Source: Bacteroidota bacterium
Lineage (GTDB): Bacteria; Bacteroidota; Bacteroidia; Chitinophagales; Chitinophagaceae
Length of the DNA stretch: 18,729 nt
NCBI GenBank assembly: GCA_028876035.1
Contig: JAGWTK010000026.1
Coordinates: 1-18,729, forward strand
Direction of reading: 5' to 3'
Shown: one piece after another, positions 5,916-14,479 of the stretch
Layout: each line of letters starts with the position of its first letter
Position numbering within the stretch: position 1 is the stretch's first letter
Notes under the pieces: generated by a model
Told to the model about the DNA's origin: nothing
The model's database searches: none
Seen by the model: the letters and a program-made list of their open reading frames with translations, nothing else
Translations under genes and position numbers: made by a program

Positions 5916-8075
5916 TCAGGGCAGTTTGTGCAGTCCTTCCCAGCGAACTTTCCAGCCCGGGAAGTTGAATCCGGGGTTCAACTGCTTTTCTCGGTCTCCT
6001 CCTGTACACATCAGGGCAACAGCACTCAATAAGCCGCCGTTGCCGGGTAGGTAAATGGTTAGCCTTTCATCCTGGAAATTATGCCCGTTGACCAACCAGG
6101 TATTGGTTCTTACAGGCATGAACAACGCGTCGATGGCTTTCCCGGGGAGATGAAGCCTGGAAGCTGTCATCGCTGTTAAGGGGAAGTCCCATCCCCAGGT
6201 ATGGCTCCAATTCCATTTGGCCCACACAGTGTCGAGTGTATTTTTCATGATACTCGTATCGAGGCCGTGTACGGCAGGCAGACTGGCATAAGCGCCCAGT
6301 ACAGCCGGGTGATCAATGAGGTAGCGTTCATTGGTATAACAGTCAGGCGTAGCCGCAGTAGCCAGGTAAACGCCGTTAGCAGATGGAAGGGGCGCGAGCT
6401 TTTGTAAGATTTTATCCCAGGCTGCTACGCGTGGCTGGTGTATCCTTTGTTTCCATTGCTGTGCAATTTCTAATGCCCAGGACCAGTAAGCGAGTTCATA
6501 GGTTGGATTAAAGGTTTGCATGGGGTCAAAACATTCTTGTGCCGGTATCAGTCCTTTTCCAAGGTTGTATCGTTGCTTCGCGGAATCGTAATGAGGGAAC
6601 GACGCCATAAAATCGGCAGTAGCAAACAGCAGTTCGCCGTATTTGTCCAGCACGGCTTTTGTGGGTGCACTCCTGTACAACATCTCCGCCATGTAAATGA
6701 AGTGGGGTTGTTGCCAGATAAGAAATGCGCCTACGGAAGAGGGTGATTCATCGCCGTTGTGATCGGTCATCTTCGGCCAGCGGAGTCCGGCATATCCCTG
6801 GCGCTTTGCAATCGCTTTCGCCTTTCGGGCGATGGTAAGGTACCAGTCCAGGCTTCGTTCCAATAATTCGGGCCGCCCCCATTGTGCGAAATGGACGGCA
6901 TGCCACCAATGCATTTCCAGATGTGGCTTACCATACCAACTATTGTAGGTAAGTCCGGTTTCCTGTGGTGGAAAACCCGAAGCACATTGCGCGCGGGTAA
7001 GGTATTGCGAAAGCACCACCCTTCGTTCCAGTTCAGGTGCACGCGGATCGGTACTGCCGGAGAAATCGACGACCGCGCCGGAATTCCAAAACTGGTTCCA
7101 CATTTTTTCCGAAGATGCCAGCACTTCGGGAAAACCAGGTAACTGTGACATTGCCACGGGAGAAAATCCAACGGAGAATTGCCAGGTCAGAGATCCGGAC
7201 GCTGATCGCAACAGGATTTGCCCTTTTTCTTTCTTAACAGCAAATTGGTTACCGGGCTTGATAGTCACGAAATATTCAGTACTATCTAATACGCGCTTTA
7301 TTTGAACGGCGGCATTCCTTACTGTATAGTTGATGCTGGTATCGCCCGGAAGCCAGTTGTTGCCTGCGTCTTTGAATTGTCCGTTTGGATAGGGGAAGCG
7401 CAAACGAATGCGGAGGCGCTCTTCCCTCAGCAGTGCTGATTCAATTTTGCAGGAAATTACATCGCGTTTCCCATCGCAAACGGTCACTACTTTCACCGGA
7501 ATACCTTCAAGCGTAAACCTGCTGGTAAGCACACCGCTCCAAAGTTCCAGTTCCTGCTGTATGTTTTGAATATCCTGAATGCTTGCCAGGTTCCCGTCTT
7601 TCTTTACCAGTTCAAATCCAATATTGCCCATTTGGAGCCGGTGCGGATTAACCCGAAAGTATTCTGTTGCCAGCCTTGCCCGTTCGGGTTCTTTCATTTG
7701 TACGGTATACGATACGGGCCGATCTTCCGGGGTATAATTTTTCTGCGCTTCTTCTATGCGCAGGTCTTTTGTATTTGGAAAGGAATGCCAGCACCATTCC
7801 GATTGGGTGCCCAGCGGAACGCCGTTGGCGTATTCGTTGGGGAAAGATTGCAAACCGGTAATATCGGCGGTGAAGGCAAATGCACCATTGCCCAAAGTAA
7901 GCGACGCGAGGCTATCGGCCTTTGTCACCACGATGGTATGCCGGCGTACCAGGGACTGCCGGTCGATCGGGGCATTGCCGGGCTGGGCCGATAACCATAG
8001 AGAGCACAATAGACTGAATATGCCCGCCAAACCAAATCTGCCTGCTTCGCTTATCCCTCTCCGTTGGTATTGCAT
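5916..8075 (-). CDS. Six-hairpin glycosidase-like protein of unassigned activity (GH65/GH95-like)
   Basis: 719 residues. The N terminus has a hydrophobic export signal (FGLAGIFSLLCSLWLSA, cleavage near 30). Residues about 45-310 are beta-rich (super-sandwich-like, including LGNGAFAFTADITGLQSFPN). Residues about 315-710 are an (alpha/alpha)6-type catalytic domain. Conserved-looking stretches are LPGFPEVLASSEKMWNQFWN, RRVVLSQYLTRAQCASGFPP, QETGLTYNSWYGKPHLEMHW, GLIPAQECFDP, NERYLIDHPAVLGAYASLP and NFQDERLTIYLPGNGG. Candidate acids are Glu372, Glu387 and Glu514; I cannot choose the catalytic pair. The layout resembles GH65, GH95 and related clan members, and homologues tend to be annotated as hypothetical or GH65-like in Bacteroidota pectin loci. 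It starts 7 bp after the esterase stop and lies about 100 bp before the GH105 gene. An inverting glycosidase acting on a uronate- or rhamnose-containing oligosaccharide is inferred from context only. Confidence 0.75.
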   Translation of the reverse strand: MQYQRRGISEAGRFGLAGIFSLLCSLWLSAQPGNAPIDRQSLVRRHTIVVTKADSLASLTLGNGAFAFTADITGLQSFPNEYANGVPLGTQSEWCWHSFPNTKDLRIEEAQKNYTPEDRPVSYTVQMKEPERARLATEYFRVNPHRLQMGNIGFELVKKDGNLASIQDIQNIQQELELWSGVLTSRFTLEGIPVKVVTVCDGKRDVISCKIESALLREERLRIRLRFPYPNGQFKDAGNNWLPGDTSINYTVRNAAVQIKRVLDSTEYFVTIKPGNQFAVKKEKGQILLRSASGSLTWQFSVGFSPVAMSQLPGFPEVLASSEKMWNQFWNSGAVVDFSGSTDPRAPELERRVVLSQYLTRAQCASGFPPQETGLTYNSWYGKPHLEMHWWHAVHFAQWGRPELLERSLDWYLTIARKAKAIAKRQGYAGLRWPKMTDHNGDESPSSVGAFLIWQQPHFIYMAEMLYRSAPTKAVLDKYGELLFATADFMASFPHYDSAKQRYNLGKGLIPAQECFDPMQTFNPTYELAYWSWALEIAQQWKQRIHQPRVAAWDKILQKLAPLPSANGVYLATAATPDCYTNERYLIDHPAVLGAYASLPAVHGLDTSIMKNTLDTVWAKWNWSHTWGWDFPLTAMTASRLHLPGKAIDALFMPVRTNTWLVNGHNFQDERLTIYLPGNGGLLSAVALMCTGGDREKQLNPGFNFPGWKVRWEGLHKLP

Positions 8076-8082
8076 GTATCAA

Positions 8083-9612
8083 TTAATTTTTTCCTGCGGT
8101 GGTCAATGGAAAATCATCCGTGCGGAACGGTGAGGCCGGTAAACCCGCTGCATTGTACAAATTGGGTTGAGGAATATTTCGCCAGGCAAACCGAACCGCA
8201 ATGGGTTTGTCGATGGCATCACTCCAAACCAATACCGTATTGCCGTCTATCCTTGCCTGTGCCGGAACGAATAATGAGTCGGCTCCTGCGATGGTAAACT
8301 CATTGAGCGTGGCACCATGTGCTACCAGCCCCTGCGCATAACGAAAGCGAATGCGCATGTATTTGCCTTCTTTTTGCACCGACTGGTAAATAGGCCCGCT
8401 TTCAATGACATCATTCTTTGCATATAAGTCGTGCAGGGGCCAGCGCGCTAAACGTTCACCCACCAGCTTTTTGTTGCGCGGATGGATGTCGAGAGAATCG
8501 CCGTTATCGGTGGTTACCACCATGCCAGTGTGAGGAACCGTATTCATTGTATACAACTGTGCATCGCGGATCTCAGCATTCTGACTGCGATGCGGTGATA
8601 TCTGCACAAAATAAAATGGCATTGCTGGTTGGTGGAAATCATCGCGCCAGTTTTTGATCATGGCGGGAAACAAGCGACGGTATTGCGCGGCCCTGTCTGC
8701 ATTGCCCTCACCCTGGTACCATATCACTCCACGAAAACGGAAAGACAGCAATGGTGCAATCATGCCGTTGTATAATTTAGCGGGCGACTTACCGCTGGTT
8801 GGACCGATGGGTTCGCGGGGAGCAGCGCCTTTTTTCGAAGAAGAATCTGCTTTCCATTCGGCCAGTTCTTTTCTGAACTTTTCCATCGCTGCCGGGTAGG
8901 CTTCACATTGTGCGCGGTAGCGATCCAGTATTATTTTGAAGCTGCTGTCTTTCTCCAATATATCACGGCGTGTCCAGGACTCTGCCGGGGTGCCGCCCCA
9001 GGTTGCGTTGACAATGCCGATGGGAAAGCCGGTGGCGAGGTGCAAGGATCTTGCGAAGTAATAGGCAACTGCGGAGAAGGTATCGGCCGTAGCCGGACTA
9101 CACAGTTTCCAATCGCCGTGGAAATTGTCGCGGACGGAATCAGCCGCTGTGTTGGGCACATCAATTTGCCGAATCATCGGGAAGTTGGCAGCAGCAATTT
9201 CTTCAGGATAGTTGATGACACCGGTGTAGGAGGCATTGGATGTTTTGCCCATGAAGAATTCCATATTGCTCTGCCCGGAGGCCAGCCATACTTCACCCAG
9301 CAAAACATTCTTCACTTCGATGCGTCCATCATGGCTGCTGAATCCAATATTGTAAGGACCACCGGCCTTGATCGTTTTTACCGAAACCTTCCACTCGCCT
9401 TTCGCTGTTGTGATGGCGTGAATGGTTTCTTTCAGCCAGCCTGCCTGAATATTAATCCTCTCGCCCGGATCGGCCCAACCCCACATTATTACTGTTGTTT
9501 GCTGCTGCAGCACCATGTTATCGCTGATGAGCGATGGCAACCGGATTTTTGCGGAAGCGATCTCAACAAAACAGCAGAGCAACACAAGGCAGATGAAATG
9601 GCGGACGATCAT
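8083..9612 (-). CDS. Sialate O-acetylesterase-like SGNH carbohydrate esterase, exported
   Basis: 509 residues from the ATG at 9612, which places a good signal peptide (MIVRHFICLVLLCCFVEIASA) at the N terminus. An ATG at 9645 would add 11 residues before it. The protein opens with the usual KIRLPSLISDNMVLQQ strand and a small beta-sandwich. It then has LLGEVWLASGQSNMEFF with nucleophile Ser115, NATWGGTPAESW, GVIWYQGEGNAD (block III) and GDSLDIHPRNKKLVGERLA with Asp375/His377. These are the full catalytic features of the SIAE family. In plant-polysaccharide loci such enzymes remove acetyl groups from pectin or xylan-type sugars, so rhamnogalacturonan acetylesterase activity is a reasonable inference here; sialic acid is not implied. 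The following gene starts 7 bp after its stop. Confidence 0.9.
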   Translation of the reverse strand: MIVRHFICLVLLCCFVEIASAKIRLPSLISDNMVLQQQTTVIMWGWADPGERINIQAGWLKETIHAITTAKGEWKVSVKTIKAGGPYNIGFSSHDGRIEVKNVLLGEVWLASGQSNMEFFMGKTSNASYTGVINYPEEIAAANFPMIRQIDVPNTAADSVRDNFHGDWKLCSPATADTFSAVAYYFARSLHLATGFPIGIVNATWGGTPAESWTRRDILEKDSSFKIILDRYRAQCEAYPAAMEKFRKELAEWKADSSSKKGAAPREPIGPTSGKSPAKLYNGMIAPLLSFRFRGVIWYQGEGNADRAAQYRRLFPAMIKNWRDDFHQPAMPFYFVQISPHRSQNAEIRDAQLYTMNTVPHTGMVVTTDNGDSLDIHPRNKKLVGERLARWPLHDLYAKNDVIESGPIYQSVQKEGKYMRIRFRYAQGLVAHGATLNEFTIAGADSLFVPAQARIDGNTVLVWSDAIDKPIAVRFAWRNIPQPNLYNAAGLPASPFRTDDFPLTTAGKN

Positions 9613-9689
9613 ACAGCAATCGTTTAAAAATAAAAGGTAGCCCATTGGCGATAGTGGGCCGTCCTGCCGTGTCCTGCCATTAACATTTC

Positions 9690-10643
9690 TTAATGCAAAC
9701 CCGCCAGCAGGTTGTTGAATTCAGCCCGTGATACCCTGAAGACTGTACCGTGCCGCAGGCCAGCGGGGAAATGAACGGTGCCAGAGATATCTTCCCAGTG
9801 CACGAGATCGGTTGACGCCACCGCGCCGTAGCTGTGCTGGGTGTACTTGTCGAAGTAAACGATCCAACGGTCACCCACATGCGCTACGGTAGGCCCTTCT
9901 GCCCAGTAATCACCGGTGATGGGTGGAGATGGCGGTGAATACCCTTTGTACAACGACCTGCTCCTGGCAATGCGCAGGTTTTTCTCCGGAGGTCGCCTGG
10001 TTTCGTCTTTCAGGAACATCAGGTATTCTTTACCGGTTCGTTGAATCGTCGCATCAATTACGTTAAAGCCCTGGTCGTATAAGGGCCTGGTTGGCGTAAA
10101 ACTTTTGAAATCCTTTGTGCTGGTGTAGTAAAGCCGGTGATTGTATTTATCGTCCCCCGCTGCATCTCCCTGTGTAAACCGGCCCGGGATAGTGGTCGCC
10201 CAATAGATCATAAACTGCTTTTCTTTTCCATCGTAGAAAAGTTCCGGTGCCCAGCAGTTGCGGGCTTCTGGTTCCTGCTGCATTACCGGTATGAATTGCT
10301 GTTTGGACCAGTGCAGCAAATCTAACGAGGACGCATAACCGATTCCGCGATCATTCCAGCTTACAGTCCATACCATGTGAAACCTGCCATCTGGCCCCCG
10401 AACGATACAGGGATCGCGCATGAGCCTGTCGTTGGCCACAGTTGGTCGCAGCAGGCTGCTGTCGTGGTTCAGCGATTGCCAGTTCAGGGCGTCTTCACTA
10501 TATGCCAGGTGCAGTCCATCCTGTCCGTTGTCTTTGAAGTAAGAGAAAAGCCAAACTGAATCCTGCGATTGTGCAAGGGCAGAACGGACATTGCAAAACG
10601 TACATAATAAGATCAATGCACCTGTGAAGCGAGCCGTTTTCAT
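9690..10643 (-). CDS. GH43-like five-bladed beta-propeller glycosidase, exported
   Basis: 317 residues, compact for GH43 (catalytic domain only). The signal peptide is about residues 1-24 (ARFTGALILLCTFCNVRSALA). The N terminus WLFSYFKDNGQDGLHLAYSE (31-50) and RDPCIVRGPDGRFHMVWTVS (76-95) give blades one and two; NCWAPELFYD (129-138), FNVIDATI (193-200) and DYWAEGPTV (245-253) follow. Candidate GH43 acids are Asp38 (base), Asp197 (pKa-modulating Asp in VIDATI) and Glu249 (acid in AEGP). GH43 members remove arabinofuranose, galactose or xylose from pectin and arabinogalactan side chains; the subfamily is not clear. It follows the DUF2264 gene by 50 bp and precedes the esterase by 77 bp, so it is probably in the same operon though not coupled. 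No carbohydrate-binding module is present. Confidence 0.84.
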   Translation of the reverse strand: MKTARFTGALILLCTFCNVRSALAQSQDSVWLFSYFKDNGQDGLHLAYSEDALNWQSLNHDSSLLRPTVANDRLMRDPCIVRGPDGRFHMVWTVSWNDRGIGYASSLDLLHWSKQQFIPVMQQEPEARNCWAPELFYDGKEKQFMIYWATTIPGRFTQGDAAGDDKYNHRLYYTSTKDFKSFTPTRPLYDQGFNVIDATIQRTGKEYLMFLKDETRRPPEKNLRIARSRSLYKGYSPPSPPITGDYWAEGPTVAHVGDRWIVYFDKYTQHSYGAVASTDLVHWEDISGTVHFPAGLRHGTVFRVSRAEFNNLLAGLH

Positions 10644-10693
10644 GGTGGGTCTGTTGAATGGCTATTGTAAAAGCTCTCTAAAAATAATTGATA

Positions 10694-11923
10694 TCAGTTC
10701 AAGGGAATATCGAGCGCATGATCAGCCGGGAAATCCTGCCCGCTCCACACTTTTACCGATGTCCATGGTAATGACGGCCTGGTCCAGAAATCATCGGAGG
10801 CGGGCAATCCCAACGGTAAAAAAATCAGCGAACACAAATACAAACTGCCGGTCGTGATGTATACATCCGAGAGATCGGGTTGACGCCCCGCCAGGCCATG
10901 GTTTAACCATCCTTCTTTGTTGAAAGTACCGGGTGCATCGAGTGTTTTTTTTATCACAGCTTCCAATGCACTGCGCACTTGGGCAGGTGGCAAGGATTCC
11001 GGCAGCGCTTTGCGCAATGCCATATCGGCCAGGTGGTGAAAGGCACCACCGCGATACACGATAGAGCGACCGGTGACAGGAAAGCTTCCGTCTGCATTAA
11101 TCCAACGTTCCTGCAGGACCGCATAGCGCTTGTTGATTTTATCAAGCCTGTCAGCATACCTGTCCCAGTTTCCGGGTGATTGCTTTGTTACCTGCAGTAT
11201 TCCGGCAAGGTAGGGTTGTATGACATAGCTGTTGTAATAATCGTTGTGGTATTGGGTGCCATCGGAAAAAAGGCCGTCGCCTACATACCAATGTTGCATG
11301 AACTGGCGTACCCCATAATCGATGCGCAATGCATCAAAGGGCAGGTGGTACTTACAGAAAAAGGTTTCGATCATTCCCGAAAACAACAGCCAGTTATTAA
11401 ACCCGGGAACCGTCGATCGGGTACTCACAAACGCATTGATTAGATTTCGCTGAACGGTTGAGTCGGAATGTTCCCATAGCCACGGACAGCGAATGAGGGC
11501 GAGCGCGAGAAAGGAAGCATCCACCAGGGGCTGACCGCCTTCCCACTGGAGATAGTCTGCTGCTTTTGGATCAACTGCATTGCGCAGCGCTCTGAGTGAC
11601 CAGTCGCGGTATTGCTGGCGCATTGCCTGTTCATCAGTGGTTCCATCTGATCCATTCAACCAGGGGCCGATGCCTGCCATCACCCTGCCAAAAGCTTCCA
11701 GGTAGGCTACTTTTGAACGACTGGTGGCATTGTCGATATGGGCAGACAATTCCACCGGCATTGTCTTCTTCAGATTATCAGCGGCCATGGCCTTCAGCAC
11801 GGGTGCGGCTACCCTGTCCATATACTTCAGCCAAACCATGCGCGGTGAAGCAGTATTGTTCGGCTGGGCAGCTACCGGCCTGGCACAACCGAAGCAAAAT
11901 GCCAGGGCAAGGATATATTTCAT
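10694..11923 (-). CDS. DUF2264 protein (GH154-type, possible exo-beta-glucuronidase), exported
   Basis: 409 residues. The signal peptide is about residues 1-19 (MKYILALAFCFGCARPVAA); the internal FGC is a poor lipobox, so periplasmic release is favoured. DUF2264 landmarks run in order: the start RMVWLKYMDRVAAPVLKAMA, YLEAFGRVMAGIGPWL, YLQWEGGQPLVDASFLALAL, NNWLLFSGMIETFF, DGLFSDGTQYHNDYYNSYVI, INADGSFPVTGRSIVYRGGA and GLAGRQPDLSDVYITTGSLY. The predicted fold is an (alpha/alpha)6 barrel. I recall DUF2264 as the basis of CAZy family GH154, with beta-glucuronidase activity in Bacteroides arabinogalactan degradation. That link is established knowledge from memory and not proven for this copy. A glucuronidase coupled to a GH88 and a BNR_4 lyase would suit a glucuronate-bearing side chain. 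The next gene starts 50 bp downstream. Confidence 0.87.
   Translation of the reverse strand: MKYILALAFCFGCARPVAAQPNNTASPRMVWLKYMDRVAAPVLKAMAADNLKKTMPVELSAHIDNATSRSKVAYLEAFGRVMAGIGPWLNGSDGTTDEQAMRQQYRDWSLRALRNAVDPKAADYLQWEGGQPLVDASFLALALIRCPWLWEHSDSTVQRNLINAFVSTRSTVPGFNNWLLFSGMIETFFCKYHLPFDALRIDYGVRQFMQHWYVGDGLFSDGTQYHNDYYNSYVIQPYLAGILQVTKQSPGNWDRYADRLDKINKRYAVLQERWINADGSFPVTGRSIVYRGGAFHHLADMALRKALPESLPPAQVRSALEAVIKKTLDAPGTFNKEGWLNHGLAGRQPDLSDVYITTGSLYLCSLIFLPLGLPASDDFWTRPSLPWTSVKVWSGQDFPADHALDIPLN
11920..11923 (-). other. ATGA overlap between the GH88 and DUF2264 genes
   Basis: The ATG of the DUF2264 gene and the TGA of the GH88 gene share ATGA on the minus strand. With 14475-14479 and 13104-13107, it ties four consecutive genes into one translationally coupled block. 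Confidence 0.7.
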
Positions 11924-13107
11924 GGTTGCATTTTTTTAAGACGCGCCAGGGCTTCTATATAATAATAGTCTGCGTACGTCAATGGTACATCCACTTCCGA
12001 TTTGGCGGGGAGACTGCCAACACTGTGTTCCAGTATGAATCCACCATTGGCTCCCGCCTTCGCGTGGTATTTTTCTGAGCTTAACACCTGCAGTATTTGT
12101 TTGGCCACCGGAAGATAGCGGGCGTCTGTATGATAAGCCTGTAATTCCAGCAGGGCCGATGCCATAATGGAAGCTGCCGATGCATCACGCAGTGCGTTTG
12201 GAATACCGGGCGCGTCATAATCCCAGTACGGTATTTTGTCAGCTGGTAATTGTGGATGGCTCAGCAGGTAATCCGCAATATGCACGGCCTGGTCAAGGTA
12301 CCGTATATCTTTTGTTTCGCGGTACATCATGGTAAATCCATACAGGCCCCATGATTGTCCGCGTGCCCATGCCGAACTATCGGCCGCTCCCTGTGCCGTC
12401 TTCTTCTGTTTCACATTGCCCGTAGCAGGATCGTAATTGATAACATGCCAGGAACTATAGTCGTTGCGGTAATGATTGGCCATGGTGGTATTTGCATGGG
12501 TAACCGCCACTTTATAATACGATGAATCGCCGGTCATGCGGGTGGCTTCGCAGAGTAGTTCCAGGTTCATCATGTTATCGATGATGACGAGAAAATCGTT
12601 GGGGTTGGAGTTATTCCAGGAACGCAGGCAGCCGATTTTTTCGTTGAACCGTGTTTTCAGTGAAGCAGCGCTGTTAATGATAATTGTTTTATACGAATTG
12701 TTTTTTTCAAGGCGAAATGCATTGCCGAAGCTGCAATACATCATAAAGCCAAGGTCGTGGGTTCCTTTGTTAAATTGCTGCGATTGTAACATCGGCAGGA
12801 TACGATGCGCTTCTGCGAGCAGTTTTTTATCGCCGGTTTCTTCATACAATAACAGCAAGCTACCGGGATAGAAACCACTGCACCACCATTCTGCATTACT
12901 GAAAAAGTATTTACCAGTGGATGGATAAAAGCTTCGGGGAAAGCTGTCTCCCGGTAAATGCTTCATCATGTACTTGTATTGCAACACTGCATCTTTCAGC
13001 TTTGCGTTAATAGCCGAAGCGTTTAATGAAGCGGGCTTGCCTTGCTGAGCGTAGCTGGTATTTGCTACCCACAGCAGGGCACAACAAATAATGAACAGGA
13101 ATTTCAT
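11920..13107 (-). CDS. GH88 family unsaturated glucuronyl/galacturonyl hydrolase, exported
   Basis: 395 residues, a normal length for GH88. The signal peptide is residues 1-20 (MKFLFIICCALLWVANTSYA). The body is an (alpha/alpha)6 barrel, with family motifs FPRSFYPSTGKYFFSNAEWW near 56-75, GTHDLGFMMYCSFGNAFRL near 115-133, FLVIIDNMMNLELL near 172-185, GAADSSAWARGQSWGLYGF, and DYDAPGIPNALRDASAASI. Asp118 (HDLGF) and Asp177 (IDNMM) are 59 apart and correspond to the catalytic Asp88/Asp149 pair of Bacillus UGL (61 apart, from memory). GH88 enzymes hydrate the 4,5 double bond of the non-reducing unsaturated uronate left by lyases, releasing 4-deoxy-5-keto-uronate. Its ends overlap the BNR_4 and DUF2264 genes by four bases each, suggesting shared expression and substrate. 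Whether the substrate is unsaturated glucuronyl or galacturonyl cannot be told. Confidence 0.88.
   Translation of the reverse strand: MKFLFIICCALLWVANTSYAQQGKPASLNASAINAKLKDAVLQYKYMMKHLPGDSFPRSFYPSTGKYFFSNAEWWCSGFYPGSLLLLYEETGDKKLLAEAHRILPMLQSQQFNKGTHDLGFMMYCSFGNAFRLEKNNSYKTIIINSAASLKTRFNEKIGCLRSWNNSNPNDFLVIIDNMMNLELLCEATRMTGDSSYYKVAVTHANTTMANHYRNDYSSWHVINYDPATGNVKQKKTAQGAADSSAWARGQSWGLYGFTMMYRETKDIRYLDQAVHIADYLLSHPQLPADKIPYWDYDAPGIPNALRDASAASIMASALLELQAYHTDARYLPVAKQILQVLSSEKYHAKAGANGGFILEHSVGSLPAKSEVDVPLTYADYYYIEALARLKKMQP
13104..13107 (-). other. ATGA overlap between the BNR_4 and GH88 genes
   Basis: On the minus strand the ATG of the GH88 gene and the TGA of the BNR_4 gene overlap by four bases (ATGA). 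This arrangement usually couples translation and helps fix the GH88 start. Confidence 0.7.
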
Positions 13108-14477
13108 GGCAGTTGCTTTTGAATTTGGTAACCGACGATACGAACTGGCTGCGGCTCCAGCTTGCCGCGTCCTTCTCCATCTTCCTGTTCGCTTCTTTGG
13201 GTGAATATGTACAAGCGCCTGTATTGCTTCCAGTATTCCGTATCAAAAGAAGGTTCCCAGGAACCAAGGTCTTCCTGCAAAATATCTTTTATCTGCCAAT
13301 TTCCCGCCGGCAAGTCGCCATTGAGCGCAATTGACAATCGGTTATTTCGCTCTGCATCACGGAACAACATTCCCAGTTGTGTTTTGCCGGCGGCCAACCA
13401 GCAGAGCAGTTGCGGCCTGGAGATAGGAATGCGCTTGGTGCCACCACCGCTTAAAGAAAACGGTGTTTTCCTGAATCCGGTATTTTGTATGGCCCAGTTA
13501 TCCGCCGTTCGGTAAATGATATGGTATTGCGGCACGCTGTCGCCCGCCTCCCTCCAGTAACTCGCTATGAATGGACTACCTGCTTCGTTGGTACACATGG
13601 AGGTTTGATTGATTAGCTCGGAATGCTGGGGAATCCGCGCGATGTATTCCGCGTTGCTGCTATTGATGGGCATCGGGTATATTTTCCCGTTAGACTTCTT
13701 CCAGCTGCGTCCGCCGTCATCGCTCCGCGCATAACATAAGTCATGGTTGCTGGCCACATCGCCCGACTCACGCCATACCCAGGAGATATGAAAGCTACCT
13801 TTTGTATCGGTACAGGCCTGCCAGTAGGCATTGCGTTTGCCTTCGCCGTCAATTAGATTATCCTGTAGCTGCGCCCAGTGTTTGGTTCGCTGGTCATACC
13901 GGTTCAACACCAGGTTACCGGCGCCGGACCTGCCATCACGGTATAGAAATAGTAAATCGCCGTTTTGCAGGCGATAGAATTCCGGATAAGTCACCTTTGT
14001 TTCATTGCGCCCCGTCATGGGCATCTCCTCCGTCAGTTCAAGTGAACCGGGTTGCCTGCTGCGTACATAATGAAGCGGGTTATTATGATGGTCCCACGCC
14101 ATATGGAGATACCCGGCACCATCAACCATAATGCTGATATCGTTGTGCGCATCGGCGGTGTTGCCTTTAAAGTGTGTTGTCACGACTTTCCATTTCCCTT
14201 TGGGCAGTACACGCTTTGCCAGCATTACCATTCCATCTCCATTGTACCAGGCGGTGTATTGGATATTTCCCAGGCTCACGACTGAGTTTCGGCGGAACAC
14301 AACTGTATTCACAGAATTGGAGGCCCAGCCATTACCAGGACTTTCTATTATCCCTGGCTGAGCAACGGACCAGGAAGCGATAAGTGCAAATAAACAGGTG
14401 ATGAACACCTGCTTGCAGATGGCTGGAGGAAAACGGAAAGACAAAGTATCTTTTATTTTTTTGGCTGAGTTAAACAT
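13104..14477 (-). CDS. BNR_4 seven-bladed beta-propeller protein, probable polysaccharide lyase (PL24/PL25/PL42-like)
   Basis: 457 residues from the ATG at 14477. A long signal peptide ends about residue 39 (QVFITCLFALIASWSVA, then QPG). The remainder is a beta-propeller with repeated blade motifs: GNIQYTAWYNGDG, DAHNDISIMVDGAGYLHMAW, DHHNNPLHYVRS, VTYPEFYRLQNGDLLFLYRDG, GSFHISWVWRESGD and LCYARSDDGGRSW. His111 and His131 (20 apart) and Tyr164 and Arg180 (16 apart) match the spacing I recall for the catalytic His123/His143 and Tyr188/Arg204 of the PL25 ulvan lyase PLSV_3936; Tyr218 may be the extra tyrosine. This suggests a uronate lyase leaving a 4,5-unsaturated product, which the GH88 gene overlapping its 3' end could then remove. 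Related BNR_4 proteins include PL42 (formerly GH145), acting at Rha-alpha-1,4-GlcA. Fold is confident; activity and substrate are inferred. Confidence 0.8.
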   Translation of the reverse strand: MFNSAKKIKDTLSFRFPPAICKQVFITCLFALIASWSVAQPGIIESPGNGWASNSVNTVVFRRNSVVSLGNIQYTAWYNGDGMVMLAKRVLPKGKWKVVTTHFKGNTADAHNDISIMVDGAGYLHMAWDHHNNPLHYVRSRQPGSLELTEEMPMTGRNETKVTYPEFYRLQNGDLLFLYRDGRSGAGNLVLNRYDQRTKHWAQLQDNLIDGEGKRNAYWQACTDTKGSFHISWVWRESGDVASNHDLCYARSDDGGRSWKKSNGKIYPMPINSSNAEYIARIPQHSELINQTSMCTNEAGSPFIASYWREAGDSVPQYHIIYRTADNWAIQNTGFRKTPFSLSGGGTKRIPISRPQLLCWLAAGKTQLGMLFRDAERNNRLSIALNGDLPAGNWQIKDILQEDLGSWEPSFDTEYWKQYRRLYIFTQRSEQEDGEGRGKLEPQPVRIVGYQIQKQLP

Positions 14478-14479
14478 CA
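14475..14479 (-). other. TGATG stop-start overlap (translational coupling)
   Basis: Read on the minus strand, the TGA of the SnoaL-like gene and the ATG of the BNR_4 gene share one A (TGATG). This junction decides the BNR_4 start. Upstream in-frame ATGs at 14540 and 14519 would put about 20 charged residues before an already complete signal peptide and bury the start inside the SnoaL-like gene. Confidence 0.7.

Noticed and set aside
8908..9627. 239-codon plus-strand open frame opposite the esterase gene
   Set aside because: It is antisense to a gene with a full SIAE motif set, has no recognisable domain, and reads as a low-complexity mirror of that gene's codons.
9640..9659. Inverted repeat GCCCA/TGGGC between the GH43 and esterase genes
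   Set aside because: Only five paired bases with a ten-base loop and no T-run; the nearby TACCTTTT lacks a matching -33 element. Treated as chance.
11920..14477. Ulvan-degradation locus as the main interpretation
   Set aside because: The propeller resembles PL25 and GH88/GH105/GH106 occur in ulvan loci, but no sulfatase or PL28/PL40 gene is visible and the PL22-like and CE15 genes fit pectin better. Kept only as an alternative.
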